From Microbulbifer bruguierae (GTDB lineage: Bacteria > Pseudomonadota > Gammaproteobacteria > Pseudomonadales > Cellvibrionaceae), in assembly GCF_029869925.1 (NCBI RefSeq), contig NZ_CP118605.1, positions 3,562,001-3,626,000 on the forward strand: a stretch of 64,000 nt of DNA, read 5' to 3'. The notes beneath the pieces are model-generated. The model saw only the letters and a program-made list of their open reading frames with translations. It did no database searches and was not told the origin of the DNA. This document shows, one piece after another, positions 17,025 through 25,988 of this stretch; position 1 is the first letter of the stretch, and every line of letters starts with the position of its first letter. The position numbers were made by a program, and so were the translations under genes.

Positions 17025-18185
17025 ATGGAAATGTTGTCAGAAAGTGCACGACTGCAAGCTGGGCGTCAGTCGAAACAGCGATGGTTGAAAAGTAGCGGGG
17101 CCTTAGCGGTTATTGCAGCAGTAGCGGCGCCGCTGCCAGCACAGGCAGGGAAGTCTTTCGAATCAGACGGTGGCCAGAGCTTCAATATCGGGGCCGGCTT
17201 CCGTTCGCAATTTCAATCGGTAGAGGGTGATAGCGACTACTCTCTGCCGGATATCCGCATTTACACCTCCGGCCAGTTAAGTGACAAGGTCAAATTTACC
17301 TTCAACGTGCAGCAGCGGGACGGTGATAGCGCGGATGTGCTGGATGCGATTGCACAGTTTGAGTTCAGTCCCGAATTCAATCTCTGGGTGGGAAGGATGC
17401 TGACGCCAGCGGACCGTATCGAAATGAGCGGACCCTATTATGCACTCAGCTGGAATCAGTACCGCCAGCCGCTGTATGCCTCGGACCAGGGGGGGCAGGC
17501 TGGATTGATCGGACGCGATGAGGGGGTAACCTTCTGGGGTACTGCCGGCAAGTTCCAGTATGCCGCGGGTGCCTTTTACGGTCTGGATGAATACAGCAAT
17601 CAGGACGAAAATCCGCTTTATGCTGCCCGTTTCGCCTACAACTTCCTGAGCATGGAGGCAAATCCCGGCTATTACACCAGCTCCACCTACTACGGTGGAC
17701 TCGGAAATATCTTCACTCTCGCATTGTCACTGCAGAGCCAGGAAGACGGTGTCGGTAGTGAATTCGAAGCGGGAGATTTTTCCGGCTGGACCATCGACAT
17801 GTTGTCGGAAACCGTGCTTGGTAACGAAGGCGTGGTGACCGTGGAAGCGGAATATAAAAGCTTCGACGCAGACTACACCCTCGCCTCGCAACCGACCACC
17901 GGTGCCTGCTTCTGCCTGTTTGACGGAGAATCCGTATTTGCCACTGCGGCCTATCTGTTCCCGGCCAATGTCGGCCCGGGAAAATTCCAGCCCTATTTGC
18001 GCCTGGTGGAGAACAGTCCCTCTGATGCCGCCAGCAGCAGCTCTACCGAGCTCGGTCTCAATTATGTGGTCAACGGCCACAACACCCGCGTCAACTTTAG
18101 CTATGTCTCTGGCGATGCCAACGCCTCTGGTTATGCCGGTGCCGATGTCGATGTGCTGAGCCTCGGTATGCAAGTCCAGTTGTAA
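17025..18185 (+). CDS. outer-membrane porin of the urea-uptake operon
   Basis: 386 residues from ATG 17025, with AGAGGGGAT upstream; eleven extra in-frame codons before it are unlikely. A long signal peptide ends at PAQAG (near residue 42). The rest is beta strands with aromatic girdles (FNIGAGFRSQFQSVEGD, VKFTFNVQQRDGD, FNLWVGRMLTPADR) and a last strand VLSLGMQVQL. This is the phosphate-selective porin O/P-like or OprO-like type. Being the first gene before urtA, with the shared dyad upstream, it probably gives urea a route across the outer membrane. A lone CFC pair near residue 296 is unusual for a porin. Confidence 0.85.
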   Translation: MEMLSESARLQAGRQSKQRWLKSSGALAVIAAVAAPLPAQAGKSFESDGGQSFNIGAGFRSQFQSVEGDSDYSLPDIRIYTSGQLSDKVKFTFNVQQRDGDSADVLDAIAQFEFSPEFNLWVGRMLTPADRIEMSGPYYALSWNQYRQPLYASDQGGQAGLIGRDEGVTFWGTAGKFQYAAGAFYGLDEYSNQDENPLYAARFAYNFLSMEANPGYYTSSTYYGGLGNIFTLALSLQSQEDGVGSEFEAGDFSGWTIDMLSETVLGNEGVVTVEAEYKSFDADYTLASQPTTGACFCLFDGESVFATAAYLFPANVGPGKFQPYLRLVENSPSDAASSSSTELGLNYVVNGHNTRVNFSYVSGDANASGYAGADVDVLSLGMQVQL

Positions 18186-18241
18186 TTCAGATGCGATTCA
18201 ATCTAAGAGTCAAAAAAAGATAAGGAACAGGAGTCACTCAA

Positions 18242-19528
18242 ATGAAATTGAAAAAATTTGTCGCAGGTCTCGCTTTTGCCGCCGGAACCTCTGTGGTCAG
18301 CAGTGTCGCGCTGGCCGCGGAAATCATCAAAGTAGGGGTGTTGCACTCCCTGTCCGGCACCATGGCCATCAGTGAAACCACCCTGAAAGATACCGTGCTG
18401 ATGATGGTGGACGAGCAGAACCGCAAGGGTGGTCTGCTGGGTAAGAAGCTGGAGGCCGTGGTTGTGGACCCGGCATCCGACTGGCCGCTGTTTGCCGAAA
18501 AAGCCCGTGAACTGCTCACCAAGGACAAGGTGGATGTGATTTTCGGTTGCTGGACATCCGTATCCCGTAAATCTGTTTTGCCGGTCATCGAGGAACTGAA
18601 TGGCCTGATGTTCTACCCGGTGCAGTACGAAGGGGAAGAGTCTTCGAAGAATGTTTTCTACACCGGTGCGTCGCCGAACCAGCAGGCGATTCCCGCCGTG
18701 GATTACCTGATGTCCGACCTGGAAGTGGAGCGCTGGGTACTGGCTGGTACCGACTATGTGTATCCGCGTACCACCAACAAGATTCTGGAAGCGTATCTGG
18801 AATCCAAGGGCGTGGCGAAGAAAGACATCATGATCAACTACACCCCGTTCGGGCACTCCGACTGGCAGAGCATCGTCTCTGATATCAAGAAGTTTGGCAG
18901 CACCGGCAAGAAAACCGCCGTGGTTTCCACCATCAATGGCGACGCCAATGTACCTTTCTACAAGGAATTGGGCAACCAGGGTATCAGTTCGGAAGACATC
19001 CCGGTGGTGGCCTTCTCGGTGGGTGAAGAGGAACTTTCCGGTATCGACACTGCGCCGCTGGTAGGTCACCTGGCTGCCTGGAACTACTTCCAGGGCATCG
19101 ACAGTGAAGCCAATGACTATTTCGTCAAGCAGTGGAAGAAGTTCATCGGCGATGAAAAGCGCGTGACCAACGACCCTATGGAGGCAACCTACATTGGCTT
19201 CAATATGTGGACCAAAGCGGTGGAGAAAGCCGGCACCACCAAAGTGGACGACGTGGAACAGGCGATGATCGGTATCGAGTTCCCCAACCTCACCGGTGGC
19301 GTTGCCAAAATGAACAAAAACCATCATCTGTCCAAACCGGTATTTATCGGTGAGATTCAGGACGATGGTCAGTTCGAGGTGGTGTGGGAAACCGAAGGGG
19401 TTGTTGCCGGCGATGCCTGGTCTGATTTCCTGCCGGGTTCCAAAGACCTGATTGCCGACTGGACCGCGCCGATCAAGTGCGGCAACTACAACACCAAGTC
19501 AAAGGCCTGTAGCGGCCAGGGTCAGTAA
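18242..19528 (+). CDS. urtA: urea ABC transporter, periplasmic binding protein
   Basis: 428 residues with the AGGAG site before ATG 18242. A signal peptide ends near SVALAAE. The mature start is IKVGVLHSLSGTMAISETTLKD, followed by VVVDPASDWPLFAEKARELL, GCWTSVSRKSVLPV and PVQYEGEESSKNVFYTGA, the hallmark blocks of UrtA rather than of amide- or branched-chain amino-acid-binding proteins. It binds urea with high affinity in the periplasm and hands it to UrtBC. Cys residues near the C terminus (KCGNYNTKSKAC) may form a disulfide. Confidence 0.96.
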   Translation: MKLKKFVAGLAFAAGTSVVSSVALAAEIIKVGVLHSLSGTMAISETTLKDTVLMMVDEQNRKGGLLGKKLEAVVVDPASDWPLFAEKARELLTKDKVDVIFGCWTSVSRKSVLPVIEELNGLMFYPVQYEGEESSKNVFYTGASPNQQAIPAVDYLMSDLEVERWVLAGTDYVYPRTTNKILEAYLESKGVAKKDIMINYTPFGHSDWQSIVSDIKKFGSTGKKTAVVSTINGDANVPFYKELGNQGISSEDIPVVAFSVGEEELSGIDTAPLVGHLAAWNYFQGIDSEANDYFVKQWKKFIGDEKRVTNDPMEATYIGFNMWTKAVEKAGTTKVDDVEQAMIGIEFPNLTGGVAKMNKNHHLSKPVFIGEIQDDGQFEVVWETEGVVAGDAWSDFLPGSKDLIADWTAPIKCGNYNTKSKACSGQGQ

Positions 19529-19539
19529 ACCCGGAGTAA

Positions 19540-21171
19540 ATGGTGAAGTCTTTACTACTGAGTATCGGGTGTCTGTTAACGCTGCTGTTGCTGCAGCTGG
19601 TCTCACCGGCTGCAAATGCGCAGCCGCAGACCGCTGAGGTAGAGGCAGTACTGCAGCAGTTACCGGACGCGAACCTGCGCCAAACCGGCGCCCTGGTACA
19701 GCAGCTGGAACAGGCGGGGGGCGCAGCGATGCGTCCCCTGTTTGAGGTTATGTTGGCCGGTGATCTTTACTACCGCAAAGACAGTGGCGATCTCCTCGCG
19801 GTCTATAAAAACGCGGCGGGCGATCGACTCGGTCGCGATATTTTCAGCGGACAGGATCTGGGGCCACAGTCCGGTGGCGATATCGGCAAAGTCCGTGTCA
19901 ATAATCGCGTGCGCAGCCAGCTGCGGGATGCTATCGCCCGGCTCAATTTGCTGCACGGTAGTGCAGCGGAGCAGCAGGCGGCGGTACTGGCGATCCTGGA
20001 CGATCTTTCACTGCAAAATATGCGTCTGTTGCGCAGCGCTGCCGATGCCGGAACCAGCGATGCGGTAACTGAACTGATCGACCTGGCCAACGCCATGGTG
20101 CGCCTGCGGGACGGCAATGCAACCGACGAGCGACTGGCAGCCATTGAAGTGATGAGTCACCGCCTGGAAGCGCCGGTGCGCAACCAGTTGCAGCGACTGG
20201 TAAATGACGAGGGCGAAGCGGACCTGAGGGTAAAAGCTGCCGCAGGTAAGGCGCTTGAAAAAATCACCGATCGCATCGAATTTTTTGGCCAGCTTGAACA
20301 GCTGTTTTTTGGCCTCAGCCTGGGATCGGTACTGTTACTGGCGGCCATCGGCCTCGCCATCACATTCGGTGTGATGGGGGTGATCAATATGGCCCATGGC
20401 GAAATGATCATGCTCGGCGCTTATACCACTTATGTGGTTCAGCAGCTGATGCCCGGGTCCATTGAATATTCCCTGCTGGTGGCGGTACCGGCAGCATTTC
20501 TGGTATCCGGCAGTGTGGGTGTGTTGATCGAACGCGGGGTAATCCGGCACCTGCAGGGACGGCCGCTGGAAACCTTGCTGGCCACCTTTGGTATCAGTCT
20601 GATTTTGCAGCAGGCGGTACGCAGTATTTTCTCGCCGCTCAATATGCAGGTCATCACGCCAGGTTGGATGAGCGGTTCACTGGCGATCAATCCGGTGTTC
20701 TCCGTGACCTATAACCGTTTGTATATCCTGCTGTTTGCGCTGGCAGTATTTGCGGCGCTGGTGGCGATCCTGAAAAAATCTTCCCTGGGATTGAACGTGC
20801 GCGCGGTGTCCCAGAACCGGGATATGGCGAAAGCCATGGGCGTGCGTACGGAAATGGTCGATGCGATGACCTTTGGTCTCGGTTCCGGCATTGCCGGTAT
20901 CGCCGGGGTGGCACTTTCCCAGCTGACCAACGTTGGTCCCAACCTCGGTCAGTCCTACATTATCGATTCGTTTATGGTGGTGGTATTCGGTGGCGTCGGC
21001 AATCTGCTGGGGACGCTGGTGGGAGGCTTCTCGCTCGGGGTCGCGAACAAGTTTCTTGAACCTGCAACCGGCGCAGTGCTGGCCAATATTATTGTGCTGG
21101 TATGCCTGATTCTGTTCATCCAGAAACGTCCCAAAGGGCTGTTCCCGCAGCGCGGGAGGGCCGCAGAATGA
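19540..21171 (+). CDS. urtB: urea ABC transporter, permease UrtB
   Basis: 543 residues; CGGAG lies before ATG 19540. Typical of UrtB, a periplasmic N-terminal extension of about 250 residues after the signal peptide (LPDANLRQTGALVQQLEQAGG, with helical repeats) precedes a LivH-like permease core (LGSVLLLAAIGLAITFGVMGVINMAHGEMIMLGAY). It pairs with UrtC to form the membrane channel. Its stop overlaps the start of urtC by four bases. Confidence 0.95.
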   Translation: MVKSLLLSIGCLLTLLLLQLVSPAANAQPQTAEVEAVLQQLPDANLRQTGALVQQLEQAGGAAMRPLFEVMLAGDLYYRKDSGDLLAVYKNAAGDRLGRDIFSGQDLGPQSGGDIGKVRVNNRVRSQLRDAIARLNLLHGSAAEQQAAVLAILDDLSLQNMRLLRSAADAGTSDAVTELIDLANAMVRLRDGNATDERLAAIEVMSHRLEAPVRNQLQRLVNDEGEADLRVKAAAGKALEKITDRIEFFGQLEQLFFGLSLGSVLLLAAIGLAITFGVMGVINMAHGEMIMLGAYTTYVVQQLMPGSIEYSLLVAVPAAFLVSGSVGVLIERGVIRHLQGRPLETLLATFGISLILQQAVRSIFSPLNMQVITPGWMSGSLAINPVFSVTYNRLYILLFALAVFAALVAILKKSSLGLNVRAVSQNRDMAKAMGVRTEMVDAMTFGLGSGIAGIAGVALSQLTNVGPNLGQSYIIDSFMVVVFGGVGNLLGTLVGGFSLGVANKFLEPATGAVLANIIVLVCLILFIQKRPKGLFPQRGRAAE

Positions 21172-22364
21172 AGACCATGCAATCTGCACTGACAAGCGTC
21201 ACCGGGGTACTGGGCGAGTTACGTCAGCCCGGTCGCGGTTCCTCACTGCTGGTGGGTATTCTGCTGGCGGTGACCCTGGCGATGTCAGCGGCAAACCTGT
21301 TGCTGAGCCCGGATTCGCCACTGTATGTAAGTACCTACACCATTACACTGATGGGCAAGTACCTGTGTTTCGCCATGCTCGCCATGGCCGTGGATATCAT
21401 CTGGGGTTACTGCGGCATCCTGAGTCTGGGCCACGGGGCCTTTTTCGCTCTCGGCGGTTACGGTATGGGGATGTACCTGATGCGCCAGATCGGCGATCGC
21501 GGGGTCTACGGTAACGCGGAGTTGCCGGACTTTATGGTGTTTCTCAACTGGCAGGAGCTGCCCTGGTACTGGTTCGGTATGGACCAGTTCTGGTTTGCGA
21601 TGTTGATGGGGCTGGCGGTTCCGGGTTTGTTGGCATTTATTTTTGGTTGGCTGGCGTTTCGATCACGGGTCACCGGGGTGTACCTGTCGATCATGACCCA
21701 GGCGCTCACCTATGCGCTGATGCTGGCATTTTTCCGCAACGAAATGGGGTTCGGCGGCAACAACGGGCTGACGGATTTCAAGGATATTCTCGGCTTTGAT
21801 CTTCAGGCGGATACTACCCGGGTAACTTTGCTGTTGATGACGACCTTGCTGCTGGTGGTGGCGTTTACCACCAGTCGCGCCATTGTTCAGTCGCGCCTGG
21901 GTCGGGTGATTGTGGCGGTGCGGGATGCGGAGGCGCGGACGCGATTTCTTGGCTATCGTACCGAGCGCTACAAAGTATGGCTGTTTGTCTACTCGGCATT
22001 GATCGCTGCGGTAGCCGGCATCCTGTATGTGCCCCAGGTGGGGATTATCAACCCGGGCGAGTTTTCGCCGCTCAATTCCATCGAAGTGGTGGTGTGGGTG
22101 GCGGTGGGTGGTCGTGGCACACTTTACGGCGCCATCGTTGGCGCACTGCTGGTGAACTACGCCAAGACGCGTTTTACCGCAATCATGCCGGACGGCTGGC
22201 TGTTCGCTCTGGGCGCTCTGTTTGTGATTGTCACCGTCTATCTGCCCAAGGGACTGGCGGGATTGCTTGAACGCTTGCCGGTCGGGCCTTTGCAAAAAAT
22301 GTCTGGCAGAACAGCGAAACAAGAGTCTGCCACAGTGGTGGAATCCGCGGAGGCAAGTGTATGA
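21168..22364 (+). CDS. urtC: urea ABC transporter, permease UrtC
   Basis: 398 residues from ATG 21168, in an ATGA overlap with urtB; the frame is open further upstream but inside urtB. It is a LivM-like permease with the loops DIIWGYCGILSLGHGAFFALGGY and FNSIEVVVWVAVGGRGTLYGAIVGA-like text. The inserted stretch ELPDFMVFLNWQELPWYWFGMDQFWFA is characteristic of UrtC. Its stop overlaps the urtD start (ATGA). Confidence 0.95.
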   Translation: MKTMQSALTSVTGVLGELRQPGRGSSLLVGILLAVTLAMSAANLLLSPDSPLYVSTYTITLMGKYLCFAMLAMAVDIIWGYCGILSLGHGAFFALGGYGMGMYLMRQIGDRGVYGNAELPDFMVFLNWQELPWYWFGMDQFWFAMLMGLAVPGLLAFIFGWLAFRSRVTGVYLSIMTQALTYALMLAFFRNEMGFGGNNGLTDFKDILGFDLQADTTRVTLLLMTTLLLVVAFTTSRAIVQSRLGRVIVAVRDAEARTRFLGYRTERYKVWLFVYSALIAAVAGILYVPQVGIINPGEFSPLNSIEVVVWVAVGGRGTLYGAIVGALLVNYAKTRFTAIMPDGWLFALGALFVIVTVYLPKGLAGLLERLPVGPLQKMSGRTAKQESATVVESAEASV

Positions 22365-23206
22365 ACAGTCTGAATCAATTTGCCGGTCAGGCGCGGGAGC
22401 TGATGCGTCGGGATACTGCATGGCCGTTTCTGGTGCCGCGTCGGCGTTCCCCGGATGTATCCAAGCAGGTAATCCTGTACCTGGAGGGACTGTCCGTTAG
22501 CTTTGACGGTTTCAAGGCGCTGAACGATCTTAACCTTTATGTTAACGACGGCGAGCTGCGCTGTTTGATCGGTGCCAACGGCGCCGGTAAAACCACCCTG
22601 ATGGATGTGATTACCGGCAAGACCCAGTGTGACAGTGGCAGCGCCTGGTTTGGGCAGAATATTGACCTGTTGGCGCACGATGAAGCGGAGATCGCGCAAC
22701 TGGGGATCGGGCGCAAATTTCAGAAACCCACGGTGTTCGAGGCGCATACGGTTTTTCATAATCTGGAACTGTCGCTGCAGGGCAGTAAAGGGGTCTGGAG
22801 CGCGCTGACGGCCAAGCTCACCGGACAGGAGCACGATCGAATCGATGAGGTATTGCAAACCATCGGTTTGGAAAAGGTCCGCCACCAATTGGCCGGTGCA
22901 CTTTCTCACGGCCAGAAACAGTGGCTGGAAATCGGCATGTTGCTGGCAGCAGAGCCGCGTCTGCTGCTCGTAGATGAGCCCGTTGCCGGTATGACGGCAG
23001 AAGAAACGGAACGCACTGCGGAACTGCTGACCTCCCTTGCCGGTAAACACACGGTGATTGTGGTGGAGCACGATATGGAATTCGTACGCAGTATCGCCCG
23101 CACCGTCACCGTATTGCATCAGGGCTCGGTGCTGGCGGAGGGCACCATGGACCAGGTGCAGAATAATCCCGCAGTGATCGAAGTGTATCTGGGAGAGGAA
23201 GCATGA
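22361..23206 (+). CDS. urtD: urea ABC transporter, ATP-binding protein UrtD
   Basis: 281 residues, starting in an ATGA overlap. Walker A is GANGAGKTTL, the signature is LSHGQKQWLEIG, and Walker B is RLLLVDEPVAGM. The short N-terminal lead before YLEGLSVSFDGF is usual for UrtD. The signature Ser-His-Gly replaces the common Ser-Gly-Gly, as is typical of this subfamily. With UrtE it powers urea import. Confidence 0.95.
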   Translation: MNSLNQFAGQARELMRRDTAWPFLVPRRRSPDVSKQVILYLEGLSVSFDGFKALNDLNLYVNDGELRCLIGANGAGKTTLMDVITGKTQCDSGSAWFGQNIDLLAHDEAEIAQLGIGRKFQKPTVFEAHTVFHNLELSLQGSKGVWSALTAKLTGQEHDRIDEVLQTIGLEKVRHQLAGALSHGQKQWLEIGMLLAAEPRLLLVDEPVAGMTAEETERTAELLTSLAGKHTVIVVEHDMEFVRSIARTVTVLHQGSVLAEGTMDQVQNNPAVIEVYLGEEA

Positions 23207-23898
23207 TCCGGATTGAAAACCTGAGCCAGAAATACGGCGGCACACAGATCCTGTGGGATCTGAACCTGGATGTGGAACAGGGATCCTGCACCTGCATCAT
23301 GGGCCGCAACGGCGCCGGCAAGACGACCCTGCTGAAATGCCTGATGGGACTGTTGCCTGCGAGCAGCGGACGGATTCTGTTTGAAGGCAAGCCGATCGAG
23401 GGCTCTCCGGCGCAGGCGCGCGCGAAAATGGGAATTGGATATGTACCCCAGGGACGGGACATTTTTCCATTGCTGACCGTAGAGGAAAACCTGCAGATTG
23501 GCTTACCGGCGCGGCGGGATGGACTGAAGAAAATTCCCGCGAGGATCTTCGAGCTGTTTCCGGTATTGCGTGAAATGCTGCATCGGCGCGGCGGGGACCT
23601 TTCCGGCGGGCAGCAACAGCAGCTGGCCATTGCTCGCGCACTGGTCATCGACCCGAAAGTACTGATTCTGGATGAGCCGAATGAAGGTATTCAACCAAAT
23701 ATCGTGCGCCAGATCGGCGATGTGGTCATGCAGCTCAATGAGGAGGATGGCCTGACGGTGATTCTGGTAGAGCAGAAACTGGGCTTTGCTCGTCGCGTGG
23801 GGAGAGAGTTCCGCTTGATGCAGAAAGGCGCCGTGGTTGCGGCGGATAAGATGGACAATCTGGATGATGGGTTGATTCGGCAGTATCTGGCGGTGTAG
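23203..23898 (+). CDS. urtE: urea ABC transporter, ATP-binding protein UrtE
   Basis: 231 residues, again started by an ATGA overlap. Walker A is GRNGAGKTTL, the signature LSGGQQQQLAIARAL, and Walker B KVLILDEPNEGIQPN, the LivF/UrtE form. It is the last gene of the porin-urtABCDE operon; an AT-rich gap of about 140 bp follows, with no clear terminator. Confidence 0.95.
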   Translation: MIRIENLSQKYGGTQILWDLNLDVEQGSCTCIMGRNGAGKTTLLKCLMGLLPASSGRILFEGKPIEGSPAQARAKMGIGYVPQGRDIFPLLTVEENLQIGLPARRDGLKKIPARIFELFPVLREMLHRRGGDLSGGQQQQLAIARALVIDPKVLILDEPNEGIQPNIVRQIGDVVMQLNEEDGLTVILVEQKLGFARRVGREFRLMQKGAVVAADKMDNLDDGLIRQYLAV

Positions 23899-24034
23899 TA
23901 CTTAAAAAATTAATACTTTCAATATTAGTACGTCGCACGATAAGGATTCTGCCTGGATAGCTTTCTGGCGGTGCTGCGTTCGGCTAATGCGCATTGAAAT
24001 ATTTGGTAAAAAATTGATCTGGGTTTTAAAGTTT

Positions 24035-25016
24035 TTAACTGAAAACCTGCAGATATTTGTTGTCTCCGTAGTAGTGAAATTCTTCCAGTGCGCTGTATGA
24101 AAGTTTGATGACATGATCGTCATCGCTGTTTAACGCGCTTTCCCTGATCGCTGCCTGCCGCTTCGAAATATCTTTGATCGACTCTGTTTCTTCCGTGGCC
24201 ACCGGCCGGATAGTCTTCGGTCCGGTACTCAGGTACGCAATGATAAAACCCTGCCAGAAGTAGCGCAGTGCTGTTGCCCGATCGGTACAGTAGGGCAATA
24301 TAACACGCAGTGCATGGCAGCCGGTGACGCCGTGTAGCAGGGTGAAATCCCGGGTGCCGAGATAGGTGCGGATGGCGACCTGGGCAATATCTTGCAGTGC
24401 CAGTTGTTGTGGTTGGATAGTGGTTTCCATCCATCCAGCCGGGCTGGCCTGTCACCGATTGCATGTGATCGGCGATATTGCCCGGTGCCAGGGGTATCTC
24501 GGTAAATTTTTCTGCGACCTGGGAAATGACCTCGGCTGCAGTACAAGGTGCTCTTTCCCTGCTGCTCTCCAGTGTGTGGTAGTCCAGATTCCAGTAGGCG
24601 AGGCCCATGGCGACTTCTTCTAGGTGTCGAGCGTCGACGCCGTAGGCGGTGCGGATCAGACCGTGAAAGGCGGCAGTGGCGATCGAAGGTAACAGCGGCG
24701 GCAGTTCCTGTTGCAAGCATTTGGCGATGCCCAGTTGCCGCAATTGTTGCTCATAGTAGTGCAGGGCGCTGGGAAATAGATCGTCGCGATTGCGGCACTG
24801 GGCGACATCGTGGATTTCGTCCACAGGGCTGCCGGGGCGTGTGATCAGGTGCGGGGTGGAGCGGTCGAAGGCATGCCGGAGTTCCCTTGGGGTCCCCCCC
24901 ATTTTATCCAGTGCGATCAGTACCATGGGCAGGTGGTTGGCGAGACGATCGCCATAGTGGACGTGAAAGCGACTACCTGCCTCCAGCAGTTGCGCGCAGT
25001 CGCGGGTGATACTCAT
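24035..25016 (-). pseudogene. questin-oxidase-like (DUF4243) gene, frameshifted
   Basis: Two frames together make one protein of about 325 residues. The N-terminal part runs from ATG 25016 (RFHVHYGDRLANHLPMVLIALDKMGG) to QPGWMDGN. The C-terminal part continues in the next frame from about 24430 (METTIQPQQLALQDIAQVAIRTYLGTRDFTLLHGVTGCHALRVILPY) to the stop at 24035. The break is at a tandem ATGGATGG (plus strand CCATCCATCC, 24427-24436). Removing one 4-bp copy restores the frame. The family acts as Baeyer-Villiger-type oxidases on anthraquinones in fungi; the bacterial role is unknown. It may be a pseudogene, a phase-variable gene or a sequencing error. Confidence 0.8.
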
Positions 25017-25048
25017 GGTCTCGCCCTCTATTTACTCGTCAGCGGATG

Positions 25049-25876
25049 TCAGCTGAACTCCACTCGATCGCTCAAGTGTATGGTCACTGAATTCGGGTCG
25101 CCAAAGAGTGCTGATGTTGCCGCCGTCGGGGTCAGGTTCATCCCAAAGTAAATCTGCCCGTCTTCCCCGCGACGATAGCTTGCCAGTGTGCGCAGGGGCT
25201 CCTTTTGCGCGCGCCCGGTAAACGGGTGCAATCCGGGAATGGCGCAGCGGGCACAGGGGTGGGTACAGTCGAAGACCAGGGAGCCATCGTGGGTGTGGAT
25301 GGTAAGGGTCTTCCAGGTGTCTTCGGCAAACGGACCGCAGCCGCTGACCACCAGATTGGGGCGAAAGCGCAACATGGATACGGGTTCTGCAAGCCGGCTG
25401 TTGAGATCGTCGAGGGAAGCCTGGCTGATCACCAGCAGCGGCGCAGCATCCGCGAAGCCCACCTGGCGGTCTGCGCGCGGTGTCTGTAGGGGGCGGTTGA
25501 ACTCTTCGCCCATGGCCACCAGACGCACTGCGGACTGCAGTTGTTCACTTAGCCAATGGGCGGCATCGTCACCGGCATCCCGGGCGGTGACCTCGTCGTG
25601 CCACACACGTACGCTTCTGAGTTTTGCATCGACGTTCGGTTGGCGGACCTCGATATGTTCGCCCTCCGGATTTTCCAGTCGCACACCTTCTCTGGTAACG
25701 GTGGCCTTGAGCTGTGCCATGGTTCGCAACCGCCGTTGGGTGACGAACTGGTTGTCCGTATCTATCAGCATCCAGCGACGGTCGTTGACCGCTCCGAACC
25801 GATCCAGCGACAGGGCTTTGCATTTGTGGCCCTGCAGGGACTTGACCGGAAAATGATACAGCGCGGAAATTTCCAC
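25049..25876 (-). CDS. MOSC-domain protein (YcbX-like)
   Basis: 275 residues from GTG 25876, preceded by CAGGAG. The N-terminal beta-barrel domain begins ISALYHFPVKSLQGHKC with FGAVNDRRWMLID. The MOSC domain follows, with FRPNLVVSGCGPFAEDTW and the conserved Cys segment CTHPCARCAIPG. MOSC proteins bind the molybdenum cofactor; YcbX reduces N-hydroxylated compounds in E. coli. It has no ferredoxin domain at the C terminus, so it is the short form. It is not obviously tied to its neighbours. Confidence 0.88.
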   Translation of the reverse strand: MEISALYHFPVKSLQGHKCKALSLDRFGAVNDRRWMLIDTDNQFVTQRRLRTMAQLKATVTREGVRLENPEGEHIEVRQPNVDAKLRSVRVWHDEVTARDAGDDAAHWLSEQLQSAVRLVAMGEEFNRPLQTPRADRQVGFADAAPLLVISQASLDDLNSRLAEPVSMLRFRPNLVVSGCGPFAEDTWKTLTIHTHDGSLVFDCTHPCARCAIPGLHPFTGRAQKEPLRTLASYRRGEDGQIYFGMNLTPTAATSALFGDPNSVTIHLSDRVEFS

Positions 25877-25988
25877 CGCAGACTCCTGAAATCGTCACTT
25901 GGATACCGCAAGGGTATAGGCAAGTGGCACAACAAAAAAGGCCCACAGTGAGATGGGCCAATACGATCGGTCAGTGCGAGGAGAGCGT

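Noticed and set aside
18203..19327. Open frame antisense to urtA
   Set aside because: urtA is unmistakable on the plus strand; the antisense frame has no recognisable motif.
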